DNA of 64,000 nt, taken from Entoloma clypeatum (Eukaryota; Basidiomycota; Agaricomycetes; Agaricales; Entolomataceae). A program made the translations under genes and the position numbers. The stretch spans positions 1,302,001-1,366,000 of the forward strand of contig OY751495.1 of assembly GCA_963565915.1 (NCBI GenBank). The letters run 5' to 3'. This document shows, piece by piece, positions 53,253 through 63,472 of the stretch; position 1 is the first letter of the stretch, and each line of letters begins with the position of its first letter. Below the pieces are notes generated by a model. That model saw only the letters and a list, made by a program, of their open reading frames with translations. It had not been told where the DNA came from and did not search any database.

Positions 53253-54375
53253 TGGCAGCCTCGCAGTCTCTGACGACACTGAAACCTTAGCAATTGGACA
53301 CGGGTTCTCCAACCTGGTCAGTCTGCTAGGGGGTCTCTCTCAACTGGAAGAAATCCACATCTTCACCAACTCTGTCAACGCCATACGGCACACTACAGAC
53401 CCAGATCTCCACTCCTTGCAGGCAACTGCGCTTGCTATCATCAGTAATCTGGTCCCTTGGTTTGAGGAACTGGGTCTGAACTCCAAGGTCTTCTTTCACC
53501 ATGTCCCGGACTGCTTGGACCATGGCTTCGAACCCCACCGTGCAGTGCATGACTTCGCCTCCTTGATTCACATCGAGTGTGGTGAGTCGGCCTCCAGATC
53601 CCTTGACTTCAACATGAAGCAATTCACGGATGACATGCTTGGTGACTGGAACAATTTGTACCAGTCCTCGAAGTACATTGGCCGTCACTACTAATTCCCG
53701 AGATTGTGTGTCAGACGTCAAGATCACACTCGGGCCAAACGAATGAAGCCGTCCCACCTCAAGGGCGGCACATGGCTTAAGGATGTGGGCCACTCCCAAT
53801 CCCTCATGGCACAAATGGTTTGTGGCCTCACCAGTCACGCTCCAATTGGCCACTATAGACATAGGCTCAATATTGGTGACAAAATTGAACAATGCGACTG
53901 TGGATCAGGGTTCGTAGAGGACTTCGCCCACATATTCTACAAATGTCTGCACCACCCCACCAGGCCCCCAGATATGCCCACCTTCTTGAGGAACACTCCC
54001 ATCTGGGACATCTTCGGGAAATTCATTATGAACAACCCAGGGGCCTTTGCCTTTAGGGATCGTCCAATGACCAACACAACCGTTGGCGGTAGTCGTGTGG
54101 TAGCGCGCTGGGTACAAAGGGGTGCAGCCCCCTCTGGCAAGCAAACACGATCGAAGGGTAAGAACCGCACAGGCGCTTCTTTGGTGGGTAGGGCGCAGAC
54201 ACCCCCCAGCGCTGTCAACAGCCAACCTCACAAGGTTGGAGTGCTCCTGTATTGCGTGGCCAAATATTCGGGTGCACATACTAACACATTTGTTTACAAC
54301 AGACTCCCCCATCCTGGCGCGAGGACTTATCAGCTCGACGGAGCTTTGCGCCGCTTGTTCTTCATGCATATGTAG
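53253..54375 (+). pseudogene. LINE L2 ORF2 C-terminus
   Basis: RNase H-like segment (QLEEIHIFTNSVNAIRHTTD), then HLKGGTWLKDVGHSQSL, a Cys/His cluster (IEQCDCGSGFVEDFAHIFYKC) and MNNPGAFAF, collinear with L1 residues near its C-terminus. A TAA at 53692-53694 interrupts the frame. After the finger region a C-terminal extension continues to 54375, which L1 lacks. Confidence 0.85.
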
Positions 54376-54468
54376 ATCCTCGGATCGATGTAGTTTACTC
54401 TATGTCAAGCGGACTGTACCCCTAGTATACTGCTATATAAATTGTTGACCAAAAAAAAAAAAAAAAAA
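53253..54468 (+). mobile_element. LINE L2, 5'-truncated copy with poly(A) and TSD
   Basis: Flanked by the 14-bp duplication GGCATGCAAGAAGG (53239-53252 and 54469-54482) and ending in A18 (54451-54468). It inserted in the right arm of the foldback. It is related to the C-terminal end of L1 ORF2 but a distinct subfamily. Confidence 0.95.
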
Positions 54469-54864
54469 GGCATGCAAGAAGGGCAGTTGACACTGCCGAT
54501 ATTGACACTGGTCAACAGGGAGAGACAGGCGACATGCCCTACCTTATATAAACAATTTTTTTACAGACTGCAGCAAGGTTTAATGTACCGGCTCAAGCCG
54601 CCAGCTGCACCGAAACCGCCTTCAACTGTGGTCACGCAAGCCACAGCTTCTGAACCTCACAGTTCAGCTCAGCTCTGGCTCTGTGCAGTGCAGTTTTGGC
54701 TTCCAACCAACTGGAGTTGGAATCATGGCAACACTAGAAAAATCACTTGGTTATTGGTCCCTGGCTAAAATAGTCTGTTAGACGAGCTACTACAGCGGAT
54801 GAATTCAACGATGCTACACAGTTTCAATAACTCAGTATGGATATCATTCTAGCACCATGTGATA

Positions 54865-55078
54865 CAGTGACTCACAAAATTGTCCCAATGTTTGGCACCT
54901 TTTGACTGTTTTCAATATAGCATGGCAGGCAATAAAGGGATCACTGAAGTGTTGGTAAGCAACAGGAAGCATTGGATCAGGGCTACCAGGAGAACCAACA
55001 ATCACATGATTTGGATTACTCCCTATGGAGATATATGCAATTCAATCTAGGGACTCATTGGGACAATTATGTGAGTGT
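54865..55078 (+). repeat. MITE-like or Tc1 left-end sequence TcC
   Basis: After TA, CAGTGACTCACAAAATTGTC with an inverted partner at 55057-55076. It shares the internal block ATGGAGATATAT-CAATTCAATCT with TcB. The outermost right bases do not complete the TIR. Confidence 0.6.
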
Positions 55079-55402
55079 GTTTCAAAAACACAGAAACTGA
55101 GTATTTTCATTGCATAACACCTCAAATAAGACCAAAGAACTGTAATAGAAGGTAGTATATGATACATAGACCAAGTTGTGACCCATTAGTCCATGGTTTT
55201 TTATGGTTAAAGCTGTTGCTGCTGCTTGATACAATAGGATCTGTTTTATGCTCAGTACTAGCTGTGTGTGGTATTAAATCACATGTGATATTTGTATTTT
55301 TATTACTGTTGTCTAGAATTTATACTTTAATCATAATTTCATCCTGTTTTGAGCATGTGGAGGTCACATTTTTATATTTTTCTCTTGTAACAATAACTGT
55401 GT

Positions 55403-55905
55403 TTTGTGCTTTAGTACACTTTAAGAGATACATACAAGTGATAAAGAGGTCCAAACTCTTGTCAATGTTATGAGTCAACCTCTCTCCACTGAAATGATTA
55501 TGTGTACACTGAAAAAAGGTGAAATACAAGCTGTACAAGCTCTGAAACAGTTGGATCATAATATCAAATATTGAAACAAGCATGACACCATATTATGGAA
55601 CAACAATATTGATTATGAGAGACCTGAAAATATATTAAATAATGGAGTTAGACTATATTCAACTGTTTAGAGTTGAACAGCAAGAAGCAATGATCAGTGC
55701 TGTTGTTCTATTCTATAGTGCCATACTTGTTCCAATGCTTGATGGAAAAATCTGGCTGTTTCAGAGCTTGTACAGCTTGTATTTCACCTTTTTTTCAGTG
55801 TACACATAATCATTTCAGTGGAGAGAGGTTGACTCATAACATTGACAAGAGTTTGGACCTCTTTATCACTTGTATGTATCTCTTAAAGTGTACTAAAGCA
55901 CAAAA
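55403..55905. repeat. long palindrome, arms about 145-230 bp
   Basis: TGTGCTTTAGTACACTTTAA (55403 region) reappears inverted at about 55885-55904 with near identity for about 145 bp. Inner arms continue with lower similarity to a centre near 55655. No coding sequence. Confidence 0.85.
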
Positions 55906-56035
55906 GCCCCAAAATCTCAATAAATTGAGAGAAATTCAAAGAAAATATCAGAAAAAAATGGCTGTGACATGTAATTGAATACCCGGTTGTAATAGTACAG
56001 TACACCAAAGGCCTCCTACCCAGCCATAGCTGGGG

Positions 56036-57030
56036 TTGTATCAAATAATCCAGTCAAGGCCTCCTACTCCATCTGTAGGGATGGACCTAAGGGAGGCGCG
56101 TAAAGTGGTGGCGAGATGTGGATGGAACGAGCATGAGTCAGTGTCAGAGACTGAGTGGGTGAAGGCGAAGTGGGATCAAAAGCACCAGGAGCGCACCACT
56201 GATGCATGCATGGGTCAAAGTTGGATCTTCTGAGACATATTCCACATGTCCCAGATCCATGAGGAGAATGGGGAGAAAGGGCTGTCAAAAGACACTCCTA
56301 AACCATGGAAGTAACCATGATTAAGTGCCATTCAGCAGTAACAATGGGGAAAAGGGCATCAAATCAGTCTGAGTTCACTAATCAAAGGAAATCAAGCGGA
56401 GATTGAAATAACTTGGAATAATTTTCCATTTGATGCTCTTTGGGAAAAAAAATATCTATGCAAGCTGTTGATGCTAGGGGATTCTATCAGCTATAGTTGG
56501 TTGCTATAGGATGCTCTCAGCTTAAGCAATTTGCTAGGACATGTTGTGGGAAAAATCAGGATTTACTGATGTTTGTTTGTTTAGCATCATACCAAGTCCA
56601 TCAAGTAGTAGGGCAGTGTAAAATGAACATAACATGACAATGTTCTAAGATTGACTGGTAGATGAGAGTGACATTAGAAAGCTGCACACCACTGACAAGA
56701 TCGCTGGTAGAAGAGACCTCTGCACATCATTCACTCAACACTTTTGACTGAGAAGGCTACTGCACAACTCCCTCTTCTCTCAATATTTCTTTGCTCGACC
56801 TACGCACTATATACCTACAACCTATCACGGCATACAGCGGGAATACAGAATGATTGTTGAATCAGGTGCATTTTCAGCTGACATGACATCTGAAGATAGC
56901 ACGGATGCTGGCAACTGAAGTGCCAGGTGGCTTCAAAAAATGTTCAAAGTTACTAATAGTCTTTTGGAGAGTAAATCATGGGCATAATACACTGCCTTAT
57001 CAAAACTCGTACCTTGGAATAAGTCCTCTC
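56036..57030. other. unassigned sequence
   Basis: A short plus frame at 56036-56233 (SVGMDLREARKVVARCGWNE) might be a LINE scrap. Nothing else supported. Confidence 0.2.
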
Positions 57031-57037
57031 ACATGTA

Positions 57038-57116
57038 TTGTTTGTTCAGCTTCTGAACCAAATAGGTCACTAAAAATCTGAGCAATCTGTTTGTTTTGGA
57101 AGATGAACAAACAAAG
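57038..57116. repeat. hairpin repeat copy 5 (type B, degraded)
   Basis: TTGTTTGTTCAGCTTCTGAA ... GATGAACAAACAAAG with a mutated core. Confidence 0.65.
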
Positions 57117-57265
57117 TTCATTAATTGTTTGCATCTTGTTTGTTGCAAACTGCTTTCTTTTCAGCTCTCTAAGCCAGCCACCTGCCTATTGATGCTTTCA
57201 TGACCTGAGCCCGGCCCCTTGGGGCATGGGTGCAACCTATCTGGAAGCTGGAACATTCAAGCCTA
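57105..57265 (+). repeat. dispersed repeat, partner of 19940-20180
   Basis: Inverted match to the E1 region, supporting common descent of the E1 and E2 accessory regions. Confidence 0.7.
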
Positions 57266-57635
57266 GCCTTTCAGGGCATGGGGTACGATCAACAATTGTG
57301 AGCATGGAGCGTTGAGACAGCAGTGTGGTTTCCAGCATTTGGAGTTTGAAAAATCTTCTCTAACTCGCTCTCCACTCTCTTTCTCTGAATTGCCTACCAT
57401 TTTTCTGGACCTCCCTGGACTGAGATTCATTGGTGGAAGGATTTGGAGGACCTCTGGGAGGTTCTTTGGTAGTTTTGGGTGGTTGTTGTTGTGCTGGTGT
57501 TGATGAGCTGGCAGGAAGATTGGCCCATATCTTGGGAACCAGGCTATGTTTCTCCAAGGTCTCTCTTGCATCTGAAAGGCCTCTTTTAACAGTCCCTTTT
57601 CCTATCTGGGCTTTCCCCCTTCCTGACTTCCTCAC
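57263..57635 (-). pseudogene. unrecognised coding-like fragment
   Basis: Minus-strand frame with VPKIWANLPASSSTPAQQQP, then PPRGPPNPSTNESQSREVQK and GRQFREREWRASERRFFKLQ. Basic and Pro/Gln-rich, with a probable intron upstream. It looks like a piece of an E2 accessory gene but I do not recognise it. 57640-58035 shows nothing more. Confidence 0.3.
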
Positions 57636-58039
57636 CCTCTATCACCAACCATTGCTTTTTCACAATTTCAGCTCTATCTCCGGGACCGTCGCACCGGTTG
57701 CCTTCGCCCAGATCTCATTCGAAGGCCCTCGCTTCACGCTTTCCGGCCATATATGGGTTTACCCCATTCTGCACCATGGTTGTGACACCATTCACATTTT
57801 CGTGCTGATCTGCGGACCCCTTCGTATTCTGGCCATATCTTGCGATCTGTGGCACCGTTTCCCTTGGTGTTTGGTTTGTTCAAAAGCCCTTGTCTAGAGC
57901 TCTCTGAGAAGGCCCTGTTTCAGACAATTCCATCCAACCTTGACTTTGTTATTGCCAATTCTTGTCAACCAATCTGATCTCCCCTCTCCCTTCAACCTAC
58001 CACCTCTCTCTCACCTCTATGGATCCTACCTGCCCTATG

Positions 58040-58410
58040 GTATGTGCCCAATGGCCACCTTTCATGCACAACAGCCGCCCTTAGTGCCCAACAACCTCAG
58101 CCTGTGTCCAAGGGCCGCCTCTGGTCCCAACGACCTCAAGTCATGCCCAACAGCCTCCACTTGTGCCAAATAGCTGCCCCTAGGGCCCAACGACCCCAGC
58201 TGTGCCCAATGGCCGCTCCTCATGCCCAATGGCTGCCACTAGTGCCCAACAACTTCAACTCGCGCCTAACAGCCTCCACTCATGCCAAATAGCTGCCCCT
58301 CATGTCCAACAGCCTGCTTGTGCCCAACGACCCCAGCTCGTGCTCAACAGCCTTCACTTGTACCAAACAGCCACCCCTCATGCCCAACGGCCTCCACTCG
58401 CACTTTAGGT
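58040..58410 (+). repeat. GCCCAACGGCC minisatellite, fourth locus
   Basis: About 17 degenerate 20-22-bp units (GCCCAACGACC, GCCCAATGGCC). The flanks differ from R1. 58410-58750 holds nothing I can support. Confidence 0.8.
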
Positions 58411-58756
58411 TCCTCATGTATGAAGAATACTAGGTATTAAACTTTTATATATACAATGTACTGTAATTACAGATTTTTATATATTCCACTTTTTTTGCGT
58501 CCACATCCATTGAGATTCTGCTGACTAAGTACTAGACATACTATGTGACCTATATCATGATGTGATAGCCAAGCTGGGATGCTAGAATGCTACATAGCAT
58601 TTCCTAGATGGGATGTGGGAATTTATAGCATGACATAGATAAGGACCTTCACTATGGGTCTATGGCACTGTGTAGCGCTATATAGGGCTAGTGTGTATGA
58701 TCAGAAATTACTGATGAAGCTTTCTTTGTTCAACCGCTTCGTTTCCATTCAGACAG

Positions 58757-58839
58757 GGTTTGTTTGTTCACCTTCTGAACCAACTAGGTCGCTAAAATCT
58801 GACCGACCTGTTTGTTTTGGAAGACAAACAGACAAAGCC
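58757..58839. repeat. hairpin repeat copy 6 (type B)
   Basis: GGTTTGTTTGTTCACCTTCT ... AAGACAAACAGACAAAGCC. Lies about 50 bp upstream of an ATG at 58888, as copy 2 does at 22703. Confidence 0.7.
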
Positions 58840-58847
58840 TTCGCCCT

Positions 58848-59097
58848 GTTTTCTTCACTAATCACCAATTTTGCTGAGCACTATGTCATGTCCCAGTCAG
58901 CTGTCACCCAGGTAAGAAGCTCTTTTGCTCTCAAGATGTTGCTGTTGACTGCCCCCAGGTATTGTCTTGTTCATTTTGGTAAAACACCCTCAAGGTCTTG
59001 AGAGTGAAAGAGCTTCTTACCTCAGTGACAGCTGACTGGGACATTGTCATGACATATTGCTCAGTGACATTGGCAATCAGTGATGAAAACGAGGTGA
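58848..59097. repeat. foldback containing duplicated first exon of the accessory gene
   Basis: The left arm 58848-58940 and right arm 58997-59097 are inverted copies. Each includes the 8-codon exon (58888-58911, MSQSAVTQ, followed by GTAAGAAG) homologous to 22703-22726. Confidence 0.75.
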
Positions 59098-59330
59098 AGG
59101 CTTGGCCCCACATGCTTTGATGACCAATCAAGAAAGTTGGCAGCAGCATCTCATCTGTGGAGTCTCCTTAGGTTGTTTCAGTTCCTGTTGCTAGGTTGCC
59201 TAGTTGACTATCAACCTAGATTGAGGCTTTCATCAATTACATTAGAATCATTTCTTTCATCCTTTATTTACATTCATAAGACATTGCTTGAGCCGATTGA
59301 GGAAATGGAGAACATTCTGTTTATTGTTTC

Positions 59331-59413
59331 CATTATTTGGCTTATGGCTCAGAAACAAACAGGTTGTTCAGAATTGAACGACCTGTTTGGTTTACAGCAG
59401 AGAGCCAAACAAT
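59331..59413. repeat. hairpin repeat copy 7 (type A)
   Basis: Arms as in copy 3; core GGTTGTTC-AGAATT-GAACGACC with one G-T mismatch. Confidence 0.8.
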
Positions 59414-59442
59414 CACCAGAAAGCCTGTTTATTGTTTGCGTT

Positions 59443-59720
59443 GGATTAATATTTGGCTTATGCCTCAGAAACAAACAGGTCATTCAGAATTGAACCATCT
59501 GTTTGGTTTACAGGAGAGAGCCAAACAATCACCAAAAAGCCTTTGTACAGTGGGTTAGAAATGGTCAAAAAGGAGGGAAGAGTAAAGTGAGAATTCTCAT
59601 ACAATCTGCTTTTTATATTCTATGGGACATGACATAGGTGATAAGGTGAAGGGGTTGAAAAATGGTGAAAACTCCAATTTGAGTCCTCATTGAATCAGGG
59701 GGAGTGTTGAAAGATGGCTC
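59443..59720 (+). repeat. hairpin copy 8 plus a roughly 190-bp spacer unit
   Basis: Hairpin 59443-59530 is followed by AAAAAGCCTTTGTA and CTATGGGACATGACATAGGT. The same hairpin-plus-spacer unit recurs at 61299-61590 and 62148-62400. Confidence 0.75.
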
Positions 59721-59843
59721 AGACATGCTCTTGTTTTTTGGTAACGGGCCTGGGTGTGTAAGATCAAATGGTCAGAAACCTTGTTTGCTGATCAAGAAAT
59801 AGAAATCTGTTGTACTGGAAACAATCTGTCAATTTGACTGACT

Positions 59844-61117
59844 TTGGCAGTCCTGCGTTTGAAAAATGCATTCAAAGAAGTCACTCATGACATACATCAG
59901 AAGTTTGCGAGAGAGGTTCCCACCAATAGTTTAGATCCCTGGGTCCCTGCCGACTTTGAAAGCCATCCGTCCATAGCCGTTTCTAACAGATTTTATTCAG
60001 ATCATCAATCCTGTGGCCCTAGCTCTGACAGAGATGAAGTTGCCTTTGGTGAGGGTGTGGATCCCAATAAAGTGCTGGAAAAGGCAAAAGGAAAAAATCT
60101 ACTGCATCTGACAGAGAATGATGTCAATTACTTTGAGTGGAGGGATGGCAGGTAAGAAACCGTTCATTTTTGAGCCAGGGTGGGGTTGCTCTAACCGTTC
60201 TTTCCAGATACAAAACTATTTCACCTGTCAAATTCAGACCTGGAGACATAGTCAAGGCTCAACTGTCCTTTATGACTGTTCCTCTGAAGCCGCCTCCACG
60301 TCAACCAGCTACTCTGCCAAGATACAAATTCTTGCTGGTCCTGCGATCTTTGGCTCTATTGGATTCTTTTTTCTTTTTTTTTTTTTTTGGTGTCAACAAT
60401 TTATGTACCGGTACCCTGAGGGCAGTCCGGTCGCCTACTACTACAAGTCGGCAGTAAAGAATTTTAACGTGCGTGTGGGCTAGCACAGAAATGTCCAAAA
60501 AATAGAAAAGACGGTACAGCGATAAGCTGCAATCAAGGGACTACAGAGGAGAGCATACACCAAAAGTAACACAATATGTAGAGAGAGATGACATACATGT
60601 AGCTGGATACTCCTTGAGGGGAGTATGACTTTAAGCATCCCCATGACCAGTTCATGCCTCCCCATCATCACAGCCGCGGCCAGAGGCAGGAGCTTTCCGA
60701 TGAGTACCGGTTTCCCTGGTCAAGGGACGTACATGGAGGTTGAGCCCAGATGGCTCGCCCCTCGAATATCGGGCCATGATCCAGCCCCGGTCAAAACGGT
60801 GCTGCCAAAACTGGCAGCGTGAGGTTTGCTGCAGTTCTTGCAATGAGCGTTGTGAGGACAAGGAGTCCCCTCGGCAGTGGGAGGAACAGGAGGGTTCGCA
60901 TCAGGGCGTCCCTTGCAGCAGGTGGCAAGAGAGCGATGGTTTTCTTCGCGGTGAGGACCCCTGCAAATGGGGCAGAATACACGTGGATTCCACCCACATT
61001 ACTGTAAGCCATCCCATTAAGATGGGAGTCCTAAATACTCATCAACAGATTAGAGATCACATCAATCTTGCAGTTCTGATTGGAGGGAAAACAAAGAAAA
61101 CAAATCCCCTGTTTTAA
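59844..61117 (+). pseudogene. two-exon accessory ORF, copy 2 (E2), split by a LINE
   Basis: Exon 1 to 60151 (VPTNSLDPWVPADFESHPSI ... VNYFEWRDG-R), intron 60152-60207, exon 2 at 60208-60366 (YKTISPVKFRPGDIVKAQLS ... LRSLALLDS). After the LINE it continues at 60991-61117 (THITVSHPIKMGVLNTHQQI ... KTNPLF and stop). Intron position and phase equal copy 1. CGA is retained at the codon that is TAA in copy 1. Confidence 0.65.
60367..60983 (-). mobile_element. short LINE-derived insertion L3 with ORF1 knuckles
   Basis: Minus-strand insertion with T-run 60367-60389 and a 7-bp duplication TGGATTC (60360-60366 and 60984-60990). It encodes CPICRGPHREENHRSLATCC and CPHNAHCKNCSKPHAASF, matching the L1 ORF1 knuckles, but reaches its poly(A) only about 600 bp later. 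All of ORF2 is missing: an internally deleted, non-autonomous LINE. Confidence 0.8.
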
Positions 61118-61298
61118 AGAGAAAGTCAGGTTATGGAGAGTTGGAAGAAGGGTGCGCAGTAAAAAAGATTTTCACCACAGGAGCGGAGAGGCTGGAAAAG
61201 ATGATGATAGAATCTTCCACTTGAATTGTTTGCACAGACCAAAGCCATTTTACAATGTACTTCTTTGCTGTTCAAATTCATTTATTTTCAGTGTGTGA

Positions 61299-61590
61299 AG
61301 GCTTTGTTTGTTTGTCTTGCAAAACAAACAGGTCATTCAAATTTGAATGACCTGTTTGGTTTACAGGGGAGAGCCAAACAATCACCAAAAAGCCTTTGTA
61401 TGGCAGGTTAGAAACAGTGGAAAACAAGAAAATAGCAAGGTGAGGAGTCTCATACAGCATGACGTTTCGACTCTATGGGAAATGACATAGGTGATAAGAT
61501 GAAGAGTGTGAAGAATAGTAAAAATGCCCTGGATGCTCAGATAAACCTATTTGCCATGTAATTTTCAAACTGTACTTTGTTTGAGCCTTC
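61299..61590 (+). repeat. hairpin copy 9 (type B/A hybrid) plus spacer unit
   Basis: The left arm GGCTTTGTTTGTTTGTCTTG is type B and the right arm TTTACAGGGGAGAGCCAAAC is type A; core GGTCATTC-AAATTT-GAATGACC. Confidence 0.75.
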
Positions 61591-61742
61591 TAAAAGTGCT
61601 CAAAAGTGATCTGCTTGAAATCAGATTTCCAAGACCCAAAGAATGAATGACTTGTCTGCCTCTTCTGAATGGACAAGCTTTGTTAAGGCAAACAATGGCT
61701 TGACAGCAATCCAAACCCAGCCAATACCAACCTTCTGTGTTG

Positions 61743-62208
61743 GATTAATATTTGGCTTACAGTCATCCACTGGCAAATGAGACAGCCAAATTAATTCACT
61801 CACAGAAATCTTTCCTCGATGAATTGAAACTATTTTAGAGACCCAATTATAAAGTCAAGAACAATACCTACACCAAGTATATTCCACAATCTGTGGTATG
61901 CAGAGTAGTAGTGACGAATCAGTAGAATGATGGCCCATCAATGCGAAAACCGGCCAATGAGACACATGGCTATTTAGCATCCCCTCTACAAAGCATGTCT
62001 ATTAGATGTTATCAAACCTTCAGAACTATATAAAATATATGTATTTAAGTTTTGTTGATGAGAATTTCTGGCGAGACAGCTGGGAATGATTGGAAATTGA
62101 AGTGTCTCATTGGCTGGCTGTGTCTCACTGGCCGGTGGATGACTGTATGCCTCAGAAATCATTCAGAATTGAACAACCTGTTTGGTTTACAGAAAACAGC
62201 CAAACAAT
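61743..62208. repeat. hairpin copy 10 (type A) interrupted by a MITE
   Basis: 61743-61759 and 62146-62208 join as ATTTGGCTTATGCCTCAGAA once the MITE and one TA are removed. Confidence 0.75.
61760..62145. mobile_element. Tc1/mariner-type MITE, 386 bp
   Basis: TIRs CAGTCATCCACTGGCAAATG and, inverted, CAGTCATCCACCGGCCAGTG, flanked by TA (61758-61759 and 62146-62147). No coding sequence. Confidence 0.85.
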
Positions 62209-62595
62209 AACCCAAAAGCCTTTGTATGGTGGGCTAGAGACGGTGGAAAAGAAGGGAAAAACCAAGTGAGGAGTCTTAGCTTTTCGTATTCTATGGGACA
62301 TGACATAGGTGATATGAGAAGGTGAAGGGGGTGAAAAACAGTAAAAACTCCAATTTGAGCCCTGAATGCTCAGAGAAAACCTATTCTACAGTGTAAATTT
62401 CAAACCATATTTTGTTTTAATGGCCAAGCATGGAGAAGCTTTGTCAAGGCTAACAATGGCTTGATATCAATCCAAACCCAGCCGATATCCATCGCATCCT
62501 GTAGTTAAGACAGTTTCTGTGGGCATACATACTACCTTCATGCCTTATGCAATGTGTCATCAGTGGTGCCGGGTTGGGCTCTGTGAACGCTAACT

Positions 62596-62730
62596 CTGGC
62601 ATAACTCTCACAGTCAGGGAGAAAATACCAAGAATGGCGTGGAAAAATAGTCAATCAAATTGGCTGAATTTTGATGCACTGCGAACGCCCAGTAAAAACG
62701 AGTTTCCTTAATTGGAAATTAAGGACTCGT
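62596..62730. repeat. E2 right terminus with terminal palindrome
   Basis: Matches 31186-31320. The final 33 bp fold as ACGAGT-TT-CCTTAATT / GGA / AATTAAGG-ACTCGT and abut Helitron sequence. Confidence 0.75.
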
Positions 62731-63472
62731 AACTTCAGAAAGAACATTCTCAGTATCGCACTCATTACATTCAATGTGTACCTGATAATAATTATACTGT
62801 GCCCAACTCTCTGGGTGGACTTTTATCAAGAAGAGATCAGGGTGATCTGGAATACTACATGGTATCAGGCATTTGATGTCAATAATTTTACAGACCGACA
62901 AAAAGTTATTATGAATAATTTTCATGCAAGATATGAATGTAATCATGCTTGTGATGACCATTATAATCAATGAAAATCCAATAAAAAAGGTGGAATGCAT
63001 GCATCTTTCATGAATGAAAATGACAGTACAGAATTTGATTCTAGCATTGCACTCCGATATGATGGTGAAATGAATGATGCTCAGAACTTGGAAAATAAGC
63101 AAGATATTTATGCTGTGCTTAGTGTGGTCAGCCAAGATTTTTTCTTTCAATACTTTAATAATTTTATTCCAATAAAAACTCTGTTTATTTGAATTTGACA
63201 TATGCATGTTTTCCAAATCTGATTGACCATTATAAGAACTATAGTCAAGCCATTTAGTCTTCTGCAGCATATTTTGATCTCATTCTTCAATTTTTGTATT
63301 TTTAAATATTGTGAGCCAACTGTGTTATATTCACTAGTACAGAAAACAATACAAACAAATATGATGAAGTTGTTATATCAGATGCCTCTTATATTGACAA
63401 AAGTTACAAAGCAAATAAAGAGTTGCATCAGACCTATATTGATAATACAGTCAAAGAATTCATGTTGAATGA
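62731..63472 (+). pseudogene. Helitron Hel-B fragment 2, with internal inversion
   Basis: Continues Hel-B from QKEHSQYRTHYIQ. It has a 75-bp deletion near 62860 (YYSTML... to WYQAF missing), a stop at 62971, a 215-bp inverted segment (63112-63326), and then regular sequence KYDEVVISDASYIDK to about 63472, where similarity to Hel-A ends. Confidence 0.85.

Larger units (their letters stand above)
51930..54736. mobile_element. hAT-like non-autonomous element with foldback interior
   Basis: Ends TAGTGTTGCC at 51930 and its inverse GGCAACACTA to 54736, flanked by 8-bp AAAAAATC / GAAAAATC (7 of 8 identical). Both subterminal regions are rich in CAGCT/AGCTCAGCT motifs, as in hAT elements. The interior is a long inverted repeat (about 52240-52650 against 52735-53130) plus a later LINE insertion. 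No transposase. Confidence 0.65.
31569..62730. mobile_element. E2: 31-kb composite insertion in Helitron Hel-B
   Basis: Bounded by consecutive pieces of the same Helitron gene that share a 5-bp overlap AACTT (31564-31568 and 62731-62735), as expected of a target duplication. The right end is a terminal palindrome identical in plan to E1. The left end (GGGGTAGCGG...) is not an obvious inverted copy of the right, although AAGTCCTTA occurs 30 bp inside it. The interior is a stack of younger elements plus an E1-like accessory region at 57-62.7 kb. Superfamily unknown. Confidence 0.55.

Noticed and set aside
55320..55583. Small membrane-like protein frame
   Set aside because: It lies in the palindrome arm and the same peptide appears on the opposite strand at 55697-55978.
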